Origin: Rodentibacter caecimuris
GTDB taxonomy: Bacteria; Pseudomonadota; Gammaproteobacteria; Enterobacterales; Pasteurellaceae
NCBI RefSeq assembly: GCF_024622045.1
Contig: NZ_JANKBP010000004.1
DNA length: 64,000 nt
Strand: one strand, 5' to 3'
Made by a program: the position numbers and the translations under genes. Below, piece by piece: positions 44,258-52,848 of the stretch (the first letter of the stretch is position 1; every line of letters begins with the position of its first letter). The notes below the pieces were generated by a model. That model searched no databases and was not told where the DNA came from. It saw only the letters and a program-made list of their open reading frames with translations.

Positions 44258-44725
44258 TTAGTATGCTAATACAGCACGACGGTTTTTAGAATATGCCGCT
44301 TCGTCATGACCTAATACTGCAGGTTTTTCTTCACCATAAGAAACTGTTGAAACTTTGCTACCTTCCACACCTTTACCGGCTAGGAAAGATTTAACAGCGT
44401 CCGCACGACGTTGACCTAAAGCAATATTGTACTCAGGTGTACCACGCTCATCAGTATTACCTTCAACAATCACTTTTGATGCCGGAGTTGCATTTAAGTA
44501 TGCAGCATGCGCATCTAAGATTTGAACGTACTCACCTTCGATATTATATTTGTCAAAACCAAAATATACTGTGTTGTAACGTTGTTGAAGATCTTCAACA
44601 GAATAACCACCGAAAGTTTGACCGTTTGTTGCACCGTTGCCAGCTGCATCGTTGCTAGAAGAACTACATGCTGCTAATGCTGCTACAGAACCTGCAACTA
44701 ATAATGATTTAATAAATTTGTTCAT
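44258..44725 (-). CDS. pal: Pal, peptidoglycan-associated lipoprotein (P6 type)
   Basis: This 155-residue outer-membrane lipoprotein has lipobox LAAC (lipidated Cys19) and a C-terminal OmpA-like peptidoglycan-binding domain with ILDAHAAYLN, EGNTDERGTPEYN and LGQRRADAVK. It is close to the Haemophilus outer-membrane antigen P6 as I know it, down to the end NRRAVLAY. Pal anchors the outer membrane to the wall and is the target of TolB. cpoB, which follows pal in E. coli, is missing. Confidence 0.97.
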   Translation of the reverse strand: MNKFIKSLLVAGSVAALAACSSSSNDAAGNGATNGQTFGGYSVEDLQQRYNTVYFGFDKYNIEGEYVQILDAHAAYLNATPASKVIVEGNTDERGTPEYNIALGQRRADAVKSFLAGKGVEGSKVSTVSYGEEKPAVLGHDEAAYSKNRRAVLAY

Positions 44726-44746
44726 TAGATTCTCCTAATCACATTT

Positions 44747-46030
44747 TTATTTAGTTAAATATGGAGACCAAGCTGGGAATTTTACTTGGCCATTACTTCC
44801 TGGAAGACTCGCCTTAAAGCGACCATCAGCAGAAACCAATTGTAGCACCTTTCCTAATCCTTGGGTAGAACTATAGATAATCATAATACCATTAGGAGAA
44901 ATACTCGGGCTTTCACCTAGGAAAGATGTACTTAAAACTTCAGAAGCACCGGTTGCAAGATCTTGCTTAACCACATTGTTATTACCATTGATCATAACAA
45001 GCGTTTTACCATCAGCACTAATTTGAGCACTACCGCGACCACCTACTAAGGTTACTCCACTACCACTTGCGCTCATACGATAAACTTGAGGTGAACCGCC
45101 TCTATCTGAAGTAAACAAAATTGAGCTGCCATCTGGTGACCATGATGGCTCTGTATTATTACCAGATCCACGTGTTAATTGTGTTGGCGTTCCACCATTT
45201 GAACTCATCACATAAATATTTAGGGTTCCGTCTTGTGACGAAGCAAAAGCTAAACGAGAACCATCCGGTGAAAATGCCGGAGCACCATTATGACCTGAAA
45301 ATGAAGCGACAACTTTGCGAGCACCGGAACCTAGATCCTGAACAACTAACTGTGATTTTCTATTTTCAAATGATACATACGCCAAACGTTTACCATCCGG
45401 AGACCATGCCGGAGACATAATTGGTTGGGAGCTACGATTTACTACAAACTGATTATAACCATCATAATCCGCTACACGTACTTCATAAGGTTGTGAACCA
45501 CCATTTTTTTGTACCACATAGGCAATACGTGTTCTGAAAGCACCGCGAATAGCTGTCAATTTCTCAAATACTTCGTCACTTACAGTATGCGCACCATAAC
45601 GTAACCATTTGTTCGTTACAGTATAGCTGTTTTGAGCAAGCACCCCCCCCGCATTACCGGATGCGCCAACCGTATCAACAAGCTGATAAGAAATGTTATA
45701 ACCGCTACCTGTTGCTGTTACTTGTCCTACCACAACGGCATCAATACCTAAAGCACTCCAAGCCTCCGGATTAACTTCAGACGCGGAAGTCGGCTTTTGC
45801 GGCATTTGAGCCACAGGGATTGGATTAAATTTACCACTATTACGTAAATCGTCCGCAACAATTTTACCAATATCTTCCGCTGCGGATCCTGCAAATGGCA
45901 CAACTGCAATTGGACGAGCCCCATCAACACCTTCATCAATCACAATACGAACTTCATCTTCTGCAACAGCATTGCCTACAACAGCAAGAACGATTGTAAA
46001 CACGCCTACAAGCTTTTTAATTAATTTCAT
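44747..46030 (-). CDS. tolB: TolB, periplasmic beta-propeller of the Tol-Pal system
   Basis: This 427-residue periplasmic protein has a signal peptide ending VVGNAVAED, an N-terminal alpha/beta domain and a six-bladed beta-propeller with repeated SPDG motifs (MSPAWSPDGKRLAY, AFSPDGSRLAFAS, SWSPDGSSILF). It links Pal with TolA. I chose ATG 46030 (MKLIKKLV), preceded by AAGGG, over an in-frame start 30 bases upstream. Confidence 0.96.
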   Translation of the reverse strand: MKLIKKLVGVFTIVLAVVGNAVAEDEVRIVIDEGVDGARPIAVVPFAGSAAEDIGKIVADDLRNSGKFNPIPVAQMPQKPTSASEVNPEAWSALGIDAVVVGQVTATGSGYNISYQLVDTVGASGNAGGVLAQNSYTVTNKWLRYGAHTVSDEVFEKLTAIRGAFRTRIAYVVQKNGGSQPYEVRVADYDGYNQFVVNRSSQPIMSPAWSPDGKRLAYVSFENRKSQLVVQDLGSGARKVVASFSGHNGAPAFSPDGSRLAFASSQDGTLNIYVMSSNGGTPTQLTRGSGNNTEPSWSPDGSSILFTSDRGGSPQVYRMSASGSGVTLVGGRGSAQISADGKTLVMINGNNNVVKQDLATGASEVLSTSFLGESPSISPNGIMIIYSSTQGLGKVLQLVSADGRFKASLPGSNGQVKFPAWSPYLTK

Positions 46031-46074
46031 TTTGTTACCCTTGAGTAAACTGATTAACACTTTCCAAAAATTAA

Positions 46075-47241
46075 TTATTTAATATCAAAATCAATAATTG
46101 GTGCTTTATACTTATTGTACACTGCATCAGACGGCGCAGCAGGAACTTTTTTTGTTCTTGCAACAGCACTCAACGCAGCTGTACAAATATCTTCCAGGCC
46201 TGATACTTTTTGATAACCCAAAATCGTACCATCTCTGCCTAACTGAATTTTGATACGGCAAACTTTGCCGGCAAAACTAGGATCTTTCAAGAATCGACGC
46301 TGAATTTCTCTCTTAATTACACCGGCATATTGATCACCAACCTTGCCTCCGTCACCAGCGCCTAATCCGGCTCCACTACCTTGAATTCCCCCTTTATTGG
46401 CACTGCCTCCTTTAGAAGCACTACCGCCACCAATATTACCGCCATTCATAAAATCATCTAAAGCAGCTTGATCTGCCTTACGTTTCGCAGCAGCCTCAGC
46501 GGCAGCTTTCTCTTTAGCTTCTGCTGCGGCCTTAGCTTTTGCTTCGGCATCAGCTTTAGCCTTTGCCTCAGCTTTTATTTTTGCCTCGGCGGCAGCTCTA
46601 GCTTTAGCTTCTAATTCAGCTTTTTGTTTTTCTTCTGCTTGTTTTTTAGCTTTTTCTTCTGCCTGTTTTTTTGCTCTTTCCGCAGCAGCTTCTGCTGCTG
46701 CTTTTTCTTTCGCCTCTTCCGCCTGTTTTGCCGCTGCTGCTAAACGTTTTGCCTCAGCCTCTGCTTTTAGTTTAGCGGCTTCAGCCATCTGTTTTACCTT
46801 CGCTTCTTCAGCCTGTTTTTTTAAGGTTTCCTGACGAGCTATTTCTAGCTGTTTCTGTTTTTCCGCAGCCTCTTGTTTCTGACGTTCAATTTCCCTTTGA
46901 CGCTGAATTTCCTGTTGGCGTTTTAGTTCTTCCTGTTTCGCAATTTCTTGTTGACGAACATCCTCTTGTTCTATTGTCGGTTTCTCTTCAACAACAGGTT
47001 CAGGCTTTTTCTGCTTATCGGCTTGACCTTTTTTCTGCTGTTGGATTCGTCCCCATTCCTGCGCAGCACTTCCGGTATCAACCATAACAGCACCTAATGC
47101 ATCGCCATCACCTTCTCCGCCGCCCATAATCTCAACGGTTTGATAGAAAGAACTCCAAATTAACAATCCGAACATGACAAGGTGCATTAGGATCGAAATA
47201 ACAAACGCATTCGCCCCCTTTTTCTGTCGATTATTCTGCAC
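46075..47241 (-). CDS. tolA: TolA, inner-to-outer membrane linker protein
   Basis: This 388-residue protein has one membrane segment (about 13-32), a very long Ala/Lys/Glu helix (about 75-255) of imperfect AEAKAKA-like repeats, a Gly/Ser hinge (NGGNIGGGSASKGG) and a C-terminal domain that contacts Pal and TolB. It uses proton-motive force from TolQR to pull on Pal. The start is GTG 47241 with TAGGT upstream. The repeat codes for low-complexity protein and is not a DNA tandem array. Confidence 0.94.
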   Translation of the reverse strand: MQNNRQKKGANAFVISILMHLVMFGLLIWSSFYQTVEIMGGGEGDGDALGAVMVDTGSAAQEWGRIQQQKKGQADKQKKPEPVVEEKPTIEQEDVRQQEIAKQEELKRQQEIQRQREIERQKQEAAEKQKQLEIARQETLKKQAEEAKVKQMAEAAKLKAEAEAKRLAAAAKQAEEAKEKAAAEAAAERAKKQAEEKAKKQAEEKQKAELEAKARAAAEAKIKAEAKAKADAEAKAKAAAEAKEKAAAEAAAKRKADQAALDDFMNGGNIGGGSASKGGSANKGGIQGSGAGLGAGDGGKVGDQYAGVIKREIQRRFLKDPSFAGKVCRIKIQLGRDGTILGYQKVSGLEDICTAALSAVARTKKVPAAPSDAVYNKYKAPIIDFDIK

Positions 47242-47257
47242 GTGTTACCTACTTTTA

Positions 47258-47677
47258 TTAAATTGGGTTTGTCATTAAACCAACCGATTTAATTCCTGCC
47301 AGATGAAGTAAATTCAACGCTTTAATGACTTCTTCATAAGGCACTTCTTTTGCACCTCCAACGAGGAACATTGTATTATTGTCTTTATCAAATTCCTGCT
47401 TTGATAACTGAGTCACCATTTCTTCCGTTAAACCTTCTTGACGATCACCCGCAATAGAAAGTGTATATTGACCAACACCGGATACCTCTAGGATAACAGG
47501 GGTTTTATCTTCGTTCGATACATTTTGACTTTGCACTGAATCGGGAAGTTCAACTTGAACACTTTGGCTAATGATCGGCGCAGTTGCCATAAAAATCAAC
47601 ACCAATACAAGTAAAACATCTAAAAACGGGACAATATTAATTTCAGATTTAATTTCTTTACGTGAGCGACGAGCCAT
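47258..47677 (-). CDS. tolR: TolR, Tol-Pal motor subunit
   Basis: This 139-residue ExbD/TolR-family protein has one membrane segment (about 16-36), with the essential Asp in NIVPFLDVLLVLVLIFM, and a periplasmic domain. With TolQ it forms the proton-driven motor. It lies 16 bases before tolA. Confidence 0.96.
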   Translation of the reverse strand: MARRSRKEIKSEINIVPFLDVLLVLVLIFMATAPIISQSVQVELPDSVQSQNVSNEDKTPVILEVSGVGQYTLSIAGDRQEGLTEEMVTQLSKQEFDKDNNTMFLVGGAKEVPYEEVIKALNLLHLAGIKSVGLMTNPI

Positions 47678-47705
47678 ATTTTCCTCTAAAACTTCGCTAA
47701 AAATG

Positions 47706-47725
47706 ACCGCACTTTAAAGTGCGGT
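47706..47725. repeat. Palindromic double uptake signal between tolQ and tolR
   Basis: ACCGCACTTT and AAAGTGCGGT abut to form a perfect 20-base palindrome. On the coding (minus) strand it is followed by CATTTTTAG, so it resembles a weak terminator inside the tol operon. Confidence 0.7.
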
Positions 47726-47744
47726 TGATTTTTCTGTTATTTTT

Positions 47745-48437
47745 TTAATGGGAATGTGGTGCTTTACCAAAGGCTTGGCGGTGTAAAATTGTAGTAAATT
47801 CATCAATAAAGTTACCATAATTTTGCTCAATTGCATTTACACGCAAACTTAAACGGTTATAAGCCATTACAGCAGGAATCGCTGCAAATAAACCAATCGC
47901 CGTAGCAATCAATGCTTCTGCAATACCCGGAGCAACCATTTGTAATGTAGCTTGTTTCGCACCACTTAACGCCATAAATGCATGCATAATCCCCCAAACC
48001 GTGCCGAATAAGCCGATATAAGGACTGACGGAAGCAACGGTCGCTAAAAACGGAACCCGACTTTCAAGACCTTCAATTTCACGATTCATAGCCAAATTCA
48101 TCGCTCGAGTCGTTCCTTTAATAATCGCTTCCGGCGCATCAGCATTGACTTGTTTTAAACGTGAAAATTCTTTAAATCCTACAAAGAAAATTTGTTCACT
48201 GCCGCTTAATACGTCTCGGCGGTTTGATAGCCCCTCGTATAATTTATTAAGATCTTCACCGGACCAAAAACGATCTTCAAATGTGTTTGCCTCTTTCAAC
48301 GCGCTAGCTAATACACGGCTACGTTGAATAATAATTGCCCACGAAATAATTGAGAATAAAATCAAAATTACAATTACAAGTTGAACAACAATACTTGCTT
48401 TTAGAAAAAGATCTAAAAAGTTCAATTCTGCAGTCAT
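47745..48437 (-). CDS. tolQ: TolQ, Tol-Pal proton channel subunit
   Basis: This 230-residue ExbB/MotA-family protein has three membrane segments (about 15-37, 130-152 and 166-190). The conserved VSPYIGLFGTVWGIM and APGIAEALIATAIGLFAAIPAV carry the channel residues. It is 18 bases after ybgC and 67 bases before tolR, the gap holding the palindrome at 47706. Confidence 0.96.
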   Translation of the reverse strand: MTAELNFLDLFLKASIVVQLVIVILILFSIISWAIIIQRSRVLASALKEANTFEDRFWSGEDLNKLYEGLSNRRDVLSGSEQIFFVGFKEFSRLKQVNADAPEAIIKGTTRAMNLAMNREIEGLESRVPFLATVASVSPYIGLFGTVWGIMHAFMALSGAKQATLQMVAPGIAEALIATAIGLFAAIPAVMAYNRLSLRVNAIEQNYGNFIDEFTTILHRQAFGKAPHSH

Positions 48438-48455
48438 TACCTACTCCGAGAAAGG

Positions 48456-48866
48456 TTATATATTATCTGAAAAGGCAACTTTTATTTCCGCTGGAATAGC
48501 TACCGGTTTCATTTTACCTAGATCAACATAGGCTACCTTAACAGTAGCCGTTGACAAAATTACTGTATCTCTCATTAGTCGTTGCTCAAAGAGGATTGTT
48601 ACCCCTTTTATTGTGACGACCTCTGTTTCAACAATAAGAAAATCATCCAGTTTTGCCGGAACACAGTAATCAATTGCCATCGATTTGACAACAAATGCGC
48701 CTCGTTGTTCCTGCAATAATTTTTGCTGAGAAAAACGTTGTTTTCTTAAATACTCCGTTCGTGCTCGTTCAAAGAAATGCAAATAACGAGCATGATAAAC
48801 CACACCGCCGGCATCAGTATCTTCATAGTAAACACGCACAGAGAAACGAAAAACTTTTGAATCCAT
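48456..48866 (-). CDS. ybgC: YbgC, acyl-CoA thioesterase of the Tol-Pal cluster
   Basis: This hotdog-fold thioesterase has the active-site stretch VYYEDTDAGGVVYHARYL with Asp18. It acts on acyl-CoA or acyl-ACP and is tied to phospholipid metabolism. I chose ATG 48866 (MDSKVFRF), preceded by GAGGAAA, giving 136 residues; the frame extends 21 codons further without a good start. It lies between ybgE and tolQ as in E. coli. Confidence 0.93.
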   Translation of the reverse strand: MDSKVFRFSVRVYYEDTDAGGVVYHARYLHFFERARTEYLRKQRFSQQKLLQEQRGAFVVKSMAIDYCVPAKLDDFLIVETEVVTIKGVTILFEQRLMRDTVILSTATVKVAYVDLGKMKPVAIPAEIKVAFSDNI

Positions 48867-48955
48867 TTTGTTTTCCTCATTCAACAGCTTGAAATCGGCT
48901 ATTCTAGAGTCAGTTTTCACTCTGCGCAAGTACTTTCAAATGGCTAGAGTATGAT

Positions 48956-49240
48956 TTATGTATAATGTACAACTATTGCAAGTAAAAACGCAAAATAGCC
49001 AAAATAAGGAAAAAAAACTATCTGCCAAAAAGTGCGGTTAATTTCAAAGCCAATTCCATGAATCCATGCACAAACTACTCCCCATAGAATGAAAAGAACC
49101 CAAAATGGATTAGTTGTTCTTAATTGAGTGGAAAACAGATCGAAGTTAAATAAAAAGGCAAGCGTTAATAGAATCGCCAAGATAAATGAAAGGGTTCTTA
49201 ACGAACCCTTATTAACATATTGATAGAGAAATTGAATCAT
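48956..49240 (-). CDS. ybgE: YbgE, cyd operon membrane protein
   Basis: This 94-residue membrane protein has three hydrophobic segments (about 14-33, 43-63 and 72-91). GIGFEINRTFWQIVFFPYFGY and its place after cydX identify it as YbgE. Its role is unknown. It shares one base with the cydX stop (TAATG). Confidence 0.85.
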   Translation of the reverse strand: MIQFLYQYVNKGSLRTLSFILAILLTLAFLFNFDLFSTQLRTTNPFWVLFILWGVVCAWIHGIGFEINRTFWQIVFFPYFGYFAFLLAIVVHYT

Positions 49241-49338
49241 TATTCGTCAAATTGCCCTAAATTTTCTTTGTTTTTTGTGACTTTTACACTAGCAAAAATT
49301 GCCGCTAAAATACCCACTACCCAAATTACATATAACAT
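49240..49338 (-). CDS. cydX: CydX, small subunit of cytochrome bd oxidase
   Basis: This 32-residue membrane peptide reads MLYVIWVVGILAAIFASVKV from ATG 49338 and ends with a charged tail and TAA 49240. AGGAG is spaced 8 bases from the ATG. One membrane helix, length and position directly after cydB mark it as CydX, needed for stable, active bd oxidase. Confidence 0.9.
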   Translation of the reverse strand: MLYVIWVVGILAAIFASVKVTKNKENLGQFDE

Positions 49339-49350
49339 CTCATATCTCCT

Positions 49351-50487
49351 TTAGTATAATGAGTTTGTGTTTTCTTCCACAAAGCCTTCATCCAAACGAC
49401 CAAACATTTTGAAGTATGACCAAACGGTATAAGCAAGGGAAATAACCACAAATACCAGCGCTAAGAAAAGCATCCAAGTTAGCGTTAATTCGCTTGATGT
49501 TGCATCCCACATTAATAAACTCTGTTCAGGATGTGAGCTTGAAGGCATCACAAATGGGAACATAGAAACTGCTGCAGTAATAATCACACCAGCCATAGTT
49601 AATGAAGAAAATAAAAATGCAAAACCACAACGATTCGCTTTTGAGAAAATCACATTCAATAATGCGCTCACCACTGCTAGGGCTGGGAAAATCCACAAAA
49701 TAGGCATCTCATTGAAGTTTCTGAACCATGCTCCGGTTTCAACTGCCACTTCTTTACCCATAGGTGAAGATGGCGCAAAGTGATCGATAGTACTGGTAAC
49801 AACATAGCCATCTTTGAAGTATAACCATACACCTGCAAGGATAAAGGCGATTAAAGTTACAAATGCACCAACTTGAGTTATTGCACGGACTCTATCTCTT
49901 AATTCGGAGGTCGTTTTCATTTGTAACCAATTTGCGCCGTGTGTTACAAGCATTGCTAAGCTAATCACACCACATAGCAAAGCAAATGGATTTAACAATG
50001 CAAAGAACGAACCGGTATAAGTCACCTGTGCGATTTCATTAAATTCAAATGGAACACCTTGTAATAAGTTACCAAATGCCACACCGAAAACTAATGCAGG
50101 AACAAAACCACCGGCAAATAAGCCCCAATCCCATACAGCACGCCACGTCGGGTTATCAATTTTTGCACGATACTCAAAACCGATTGGACGGAAGAATAGT
50201 GCGGCTAATACTAACACAAGTGCAATATAGAAACCTGAGAACGATACAGCATATACAATTGGCCATGCCGCAAACACTGCACCACCGGCAGTTAATAACC
50301 AAACTTGGTTACCATCCCAGTGAGGAGCAATTGAGTTAATCATAATACGGCGTTCCACTTCTTTTTTACCCGCAACAGGTAAAAGTGCGGTCACGCCCAT
50401 ATCAAATCCGTCGGTTACAGAAAAACCGATTAGCAATACAACGACTAACACCCACCAAATAAAACGTAGAAATTCATAATCAATCAT
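49351..50487 (-). CDS. cydB: CydB, cytochrome bd ubiquinol oxidase subunit II
   Basis: This 378-residue polytopic membrane protein has the CydB features FWWVLVV-like start (RFIWWVLVVVLLIGFSVTDG), WDGNQVWLLTAGGA and a long chain of helices. It stabilises the di-haem site with CydA. It lies 14 bases after cydA and 12 before cydX. Confidence 0.96.
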   Translation of the reverse strand: MIDYEFLRFIWWVLVVVLLIGFSVTDGFDMGVTALLPVAGKKEVERRIMINSIAPHWDGNQVWLLTAGGAVFAAWPIVYAVSFSGFYIALVLVLAALFFRPIGFEYRAKIDNPTWRAVWDWGLFAGGFVPALVFGVAFGNLLQGVPFEFNEIAQVTYTGSFFALLNPFALLCGVISLAMLVTHGANWLQMKTTSELRDRVRAITQVGAFVTLIAFILAGVWLYFKDGYVVTSTIDHFAPSSPMGKEVAVETGAWFRNFNEMPILWIFPALAVVSALLNVIFSKANRCGFAFLFSSLTMAGVIITAAVSMFPFVMPSSSHPEQSLLMWDATSSELTLTWMLFLALVFVVISLAYTVWSYFKMFGRLDEGFVEENTNSLY

Positions 50488-50501
50488 AATTCGTCTCCTG
50501 C

Positions 50502-52067
50502 TTATTTAGATGATTGTTCAAAGTAGTATTTGCCGGTTTTCAATGCACTCGGACCTAAACGTGCATATTTAAACATTAAATACATTTCAACAATGATAAA
50601 CGCTAAGTAAAGTGCACAAATTAAACCAATAGAGAACCAAAGATCACCTACAGCTAAATTTGAAGCGGATACACCGACCGGTAACACTTCATAAATAGCC
50701 CATGGCTGACGACCATACTCAGCTAAGAACCAACCACATTCAATAGCAATCCAAGGTAAAGGCAAACTCCATAATAATGCTTTTAACAATAATGGACTTT
50801 GAGTCACTTTATTACGTAAGTTTTGAACAAAAGCACCCAGTGCTAATAGTGCAAGTAAACCGCCTACAGCAAGCATTGCGCGGAATGCCCAAAAGTTAGG
50901 GCCTACATTTGGAATAGTGTCGCGTGCAGCTTGTTTAATTTGTTCTTCTGTCGCATCCACTACTTTATCCGTATAGCGTTTTAACAATAAACCGAAACCA
51001 AGATCTTTTTTCACATCTTCAAATTTTGCTTTCGTTTCCGGATTAACTTGACCTGATGCTTTTTTCTCTGCTTTCAATTGAGTGAAAAGATCATAAGCAA
51101 CAATACCATTGCGCACTCTTTGCTCATTTAAAGCTTGAAGTTCTTTCAAACCTGTAATTTCAGTATCAAAAGAACGGGTTGCAACTATACCTCCAACCAT
51201 CGGTACGCTGATTTCAAAATCATTTTTCATTTCAGCAGTATTAGGAATTGCAGCTATATGAAATGATGCCGGAGCTGGTTGGGTTTCGAATTCTGCCTCC
51301 ATCGCTGCTAATTTTACCGGTTGAGCTTTACCAATATCGTAACCTGATTCATCACCAAGAATTAATACTGAGATAGAAGCAATAAAACCAAAGGTTGCAG
51401 CTATAGAGAAAGAACGTTTTGCAAATCCAAGATCACGACCTTTTAATAAATAGTATGCACTGATCCCCAATACGAAGAATGCCCCCGTTACATAACCGGC
51501 AGAAAGCGTATGTAAGAATTTACTTTGTGCAACCGGATTTAACCATAAATCCATGAAGCTGGTCATTTCCATACGTACAGTTTCAAAGTTGAATTCTGAT
51601 GCGACCGGATTTTGCATCCAACCATTTGCAACAAGGATCCACATTGCGGAGAGATTTGAACCAAACGCAACACAGTATGTGGTCAGTAAATGTTTACCTT
51701 TCGATAAACGCTCCCAACCGAAGAAAAATAAACCAACAAATGTTGATTCTAAGAAAAATGCAAGCAATGCTTCAATCGCCAACGGCGCACCGAAAATATC
51801 ACCTACATAATGAGAATAGTAAGACCAGTTAGTACCAAATTGGAATTCCATAATGATACCGGTAGTCACCCCAAGGGCAAAGTTAATACCAAATAGCTTA
51901 CCCCAGAATTTTGTCATATCTTTATAGACTTCTTTGCCTGTTACAACATAGGTGGTTTCCATAATTACTAATACGAAAGTCAAACCTAATGTTAAAGGGA
52001 CAAAAATGAAGTGATATAACGCAGTCAAGGCAAACTGTAAGCGAGAAAGTTCAACAACGTCTAACAT
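50502..52067 (-). CDS. cydA: CydA, cytochrome bd ubiquinol oxidase subunit I
   Basis: This is the catalytic subunit that oxidises ubiquinol and reduces oxygen under low oxygen. I see His19 (haem b595/d ligand region, ALYHF), GRDLGFAKRSF, the Q-loop around residues 245-320, and GRQPWAIYEVLP. I chose ATG 52067 (MLDVVELSRLQFALT), preceded by AGAGG, over one 33 bases upstream; it gives 521 residues. It is the first gene of a contiguous cyd-ybgE-ybgC-tol-pal cluster. Confidence 0.97.
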   Translation of the reverse strand: MLDVVELSRLQFALTALYHFIFVPLTLGLTFVLVIMETTYVVTGKEVYKDMTKFWGKLFGINFALGVTTGIIMEFQFGTNWSYYSHYVGDIFGAPLAIEALLAFFLESTFVGLFFFGWERLSKGKHLLTTYCVAFGSNLSAMWILVANGWMQNPVASEFNFETVRMEMTSFMDLWLNPVAQSKFLHTLSAGYVTGAFFVLGISAYYLLKGRDLGFAKRSFSIAATFGFIASISVLILGDESGYDIGKAQPVKLAAMEAEFETQPAPASFHIAAIPNTAEMKNDFEISVPMVGGIVATRSFDTEITGLKELQALNEQRVRNGIVAYDLFTQLKAEKKASGQVNPETKAKFEDVKKDLGFGLLLKRYTDKVVDATEEQIKQAARDTIPNVGPNFWAFRAMLAVGGLLALLALGAFVQNLRNKVTQSPLLLKALLWSLPLPWIAIECGWFLAEYGRQPWAIYEVLPVGVSASNLAVGDLWFSIGLICALYLAFIIVEMYLMFKYARLGPSALKTGKYYFEQSSK

Positions 52068-52477
52068 CCCAACCTCTTGTAAAAATGACAAGTCACTCAC
52101 TATGATTAATAAAGACTATTCTTTAAATAACCACCCCAAATACCTAATTAAACCACTAGATCCAATTAAGCAAACACTAAATCACTACACATAATAAACC
52201 TTTTTAAGAATTACAATAAAATAAAACGATGAATTATGAAGCAGACAACTCAGAATAGGTAGTATTCTACAACTAATCATAAGGATAAAAAACAGCTAAA
52301 ATGTTATCTCGCTCACATTTTTGATATAAACTGGAAAAAATTTTGCCTATTTTCTAATAAAAATTAATCATCTACAAAAATATTGATTAATATCTAGACA
52401 TTCACTGCATATTTTGCTATTTTCACCGACGGCTAAATTTAGAGATATTTGGATAATTTTTGTTAAAGGATTTCACA
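52068..52477. other. cydA / small secreted protein divergent control region
   Basis: These 410 bases are very AT-rich and contain no gene that I can support. They hold one near-consensus FNR box (52383-52396) and scattered -10-like hexamers, for example TAGAAT on the minus strand near 52263-52268. The promoters of both cydA and the small protein must lie here. Confidence 0.6.
52383..52396. promoter_or_regulatory. Candidate FNR box
   Basis: TTGATtaatATCTA matches TTGATnnnnATCAA at nine of ten fixed bases. It is about 320 bases from cydA and about 88 from the small gene on the right; for the latter it would fit an activating position near -40. Confidence 0.45.
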
Positions 52478-52783
52478 ATGAAGAAAATTTCAATGATTTT
52501 GACCGCACTTTTTTCACTCGGGTCATTTTCAACAATTGCCGCACCGCAGAAATCTAATGAAATGCTACCGCAATGTGCTCAATTATTTAAAGAAGCAGAA
52601 AATTTAATCATTCAAGCGGAAAAACAGCCCGGTACACATACTCAGGTTAGTAAAATTAAAAATAAACTCAATCAAAGTAAAAAACAAATTCTCGAAATGG
52701 AACTTGCTACCCAACTAAAAAGTTGTAATGTAGGACTGGCGAAACTAAATAGTATGAAAGATAGTTCCGAACAAACTAATTAA
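52478..52783 (+). CDS. Small secreted protein (possibly DUF5339 family)
   Basis: This 101-residue protein has a signal peptide, MKKISMILTALFSLGSFST, ending IAAP, then a helical, Lys/Gln-rich body with two Cys residues (LPQCAQLF and LKSCNVGL) that probably form a disulfide. I think it belongs to a small family seen in Pasteurellaceae, perhaps DUF5339; function is unknown. ATG 52478 follows AAAGGA. An uptake signal (52502-52510) encodes LTAL within the signal peptide. Confidence 0.7.
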   Translation: MKKISMILTALFSLGSFSTIAAPQKSNEMLPQCAQLFKEAENLIIQAEKQPGTHTQVSKIKNKLNQSKKQILEMELATQLKSCNVGLAKLNSMKDSSEQTN

Positions 52784-52798
52784 CCTAAGTATTAAATC

Positions 52799-52836
52799 AA
52801 AAAAGACTTATTGAAAATTTCAGTAAGTCTTTTTTG
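52799..52836. terminator. Bidirectional terminator between the small protein and ruvB
   Basis: AAAAGACTTA pairs with TAAGTCTTTT, extended inward by TGAAA/TTTCA, with A's before and T's after. It lies between convergent genes. Confidence 0.85.
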
Positions 52837-52848
52837 TTATTCGTTTGT

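Noticed and set aside
46450..47010. Repetitive Ala/Lys/Glu coding stretch in tolA
   Set aside because: It encodes the normal TolA helix; codons vary, so it is not a DNA repeat array.
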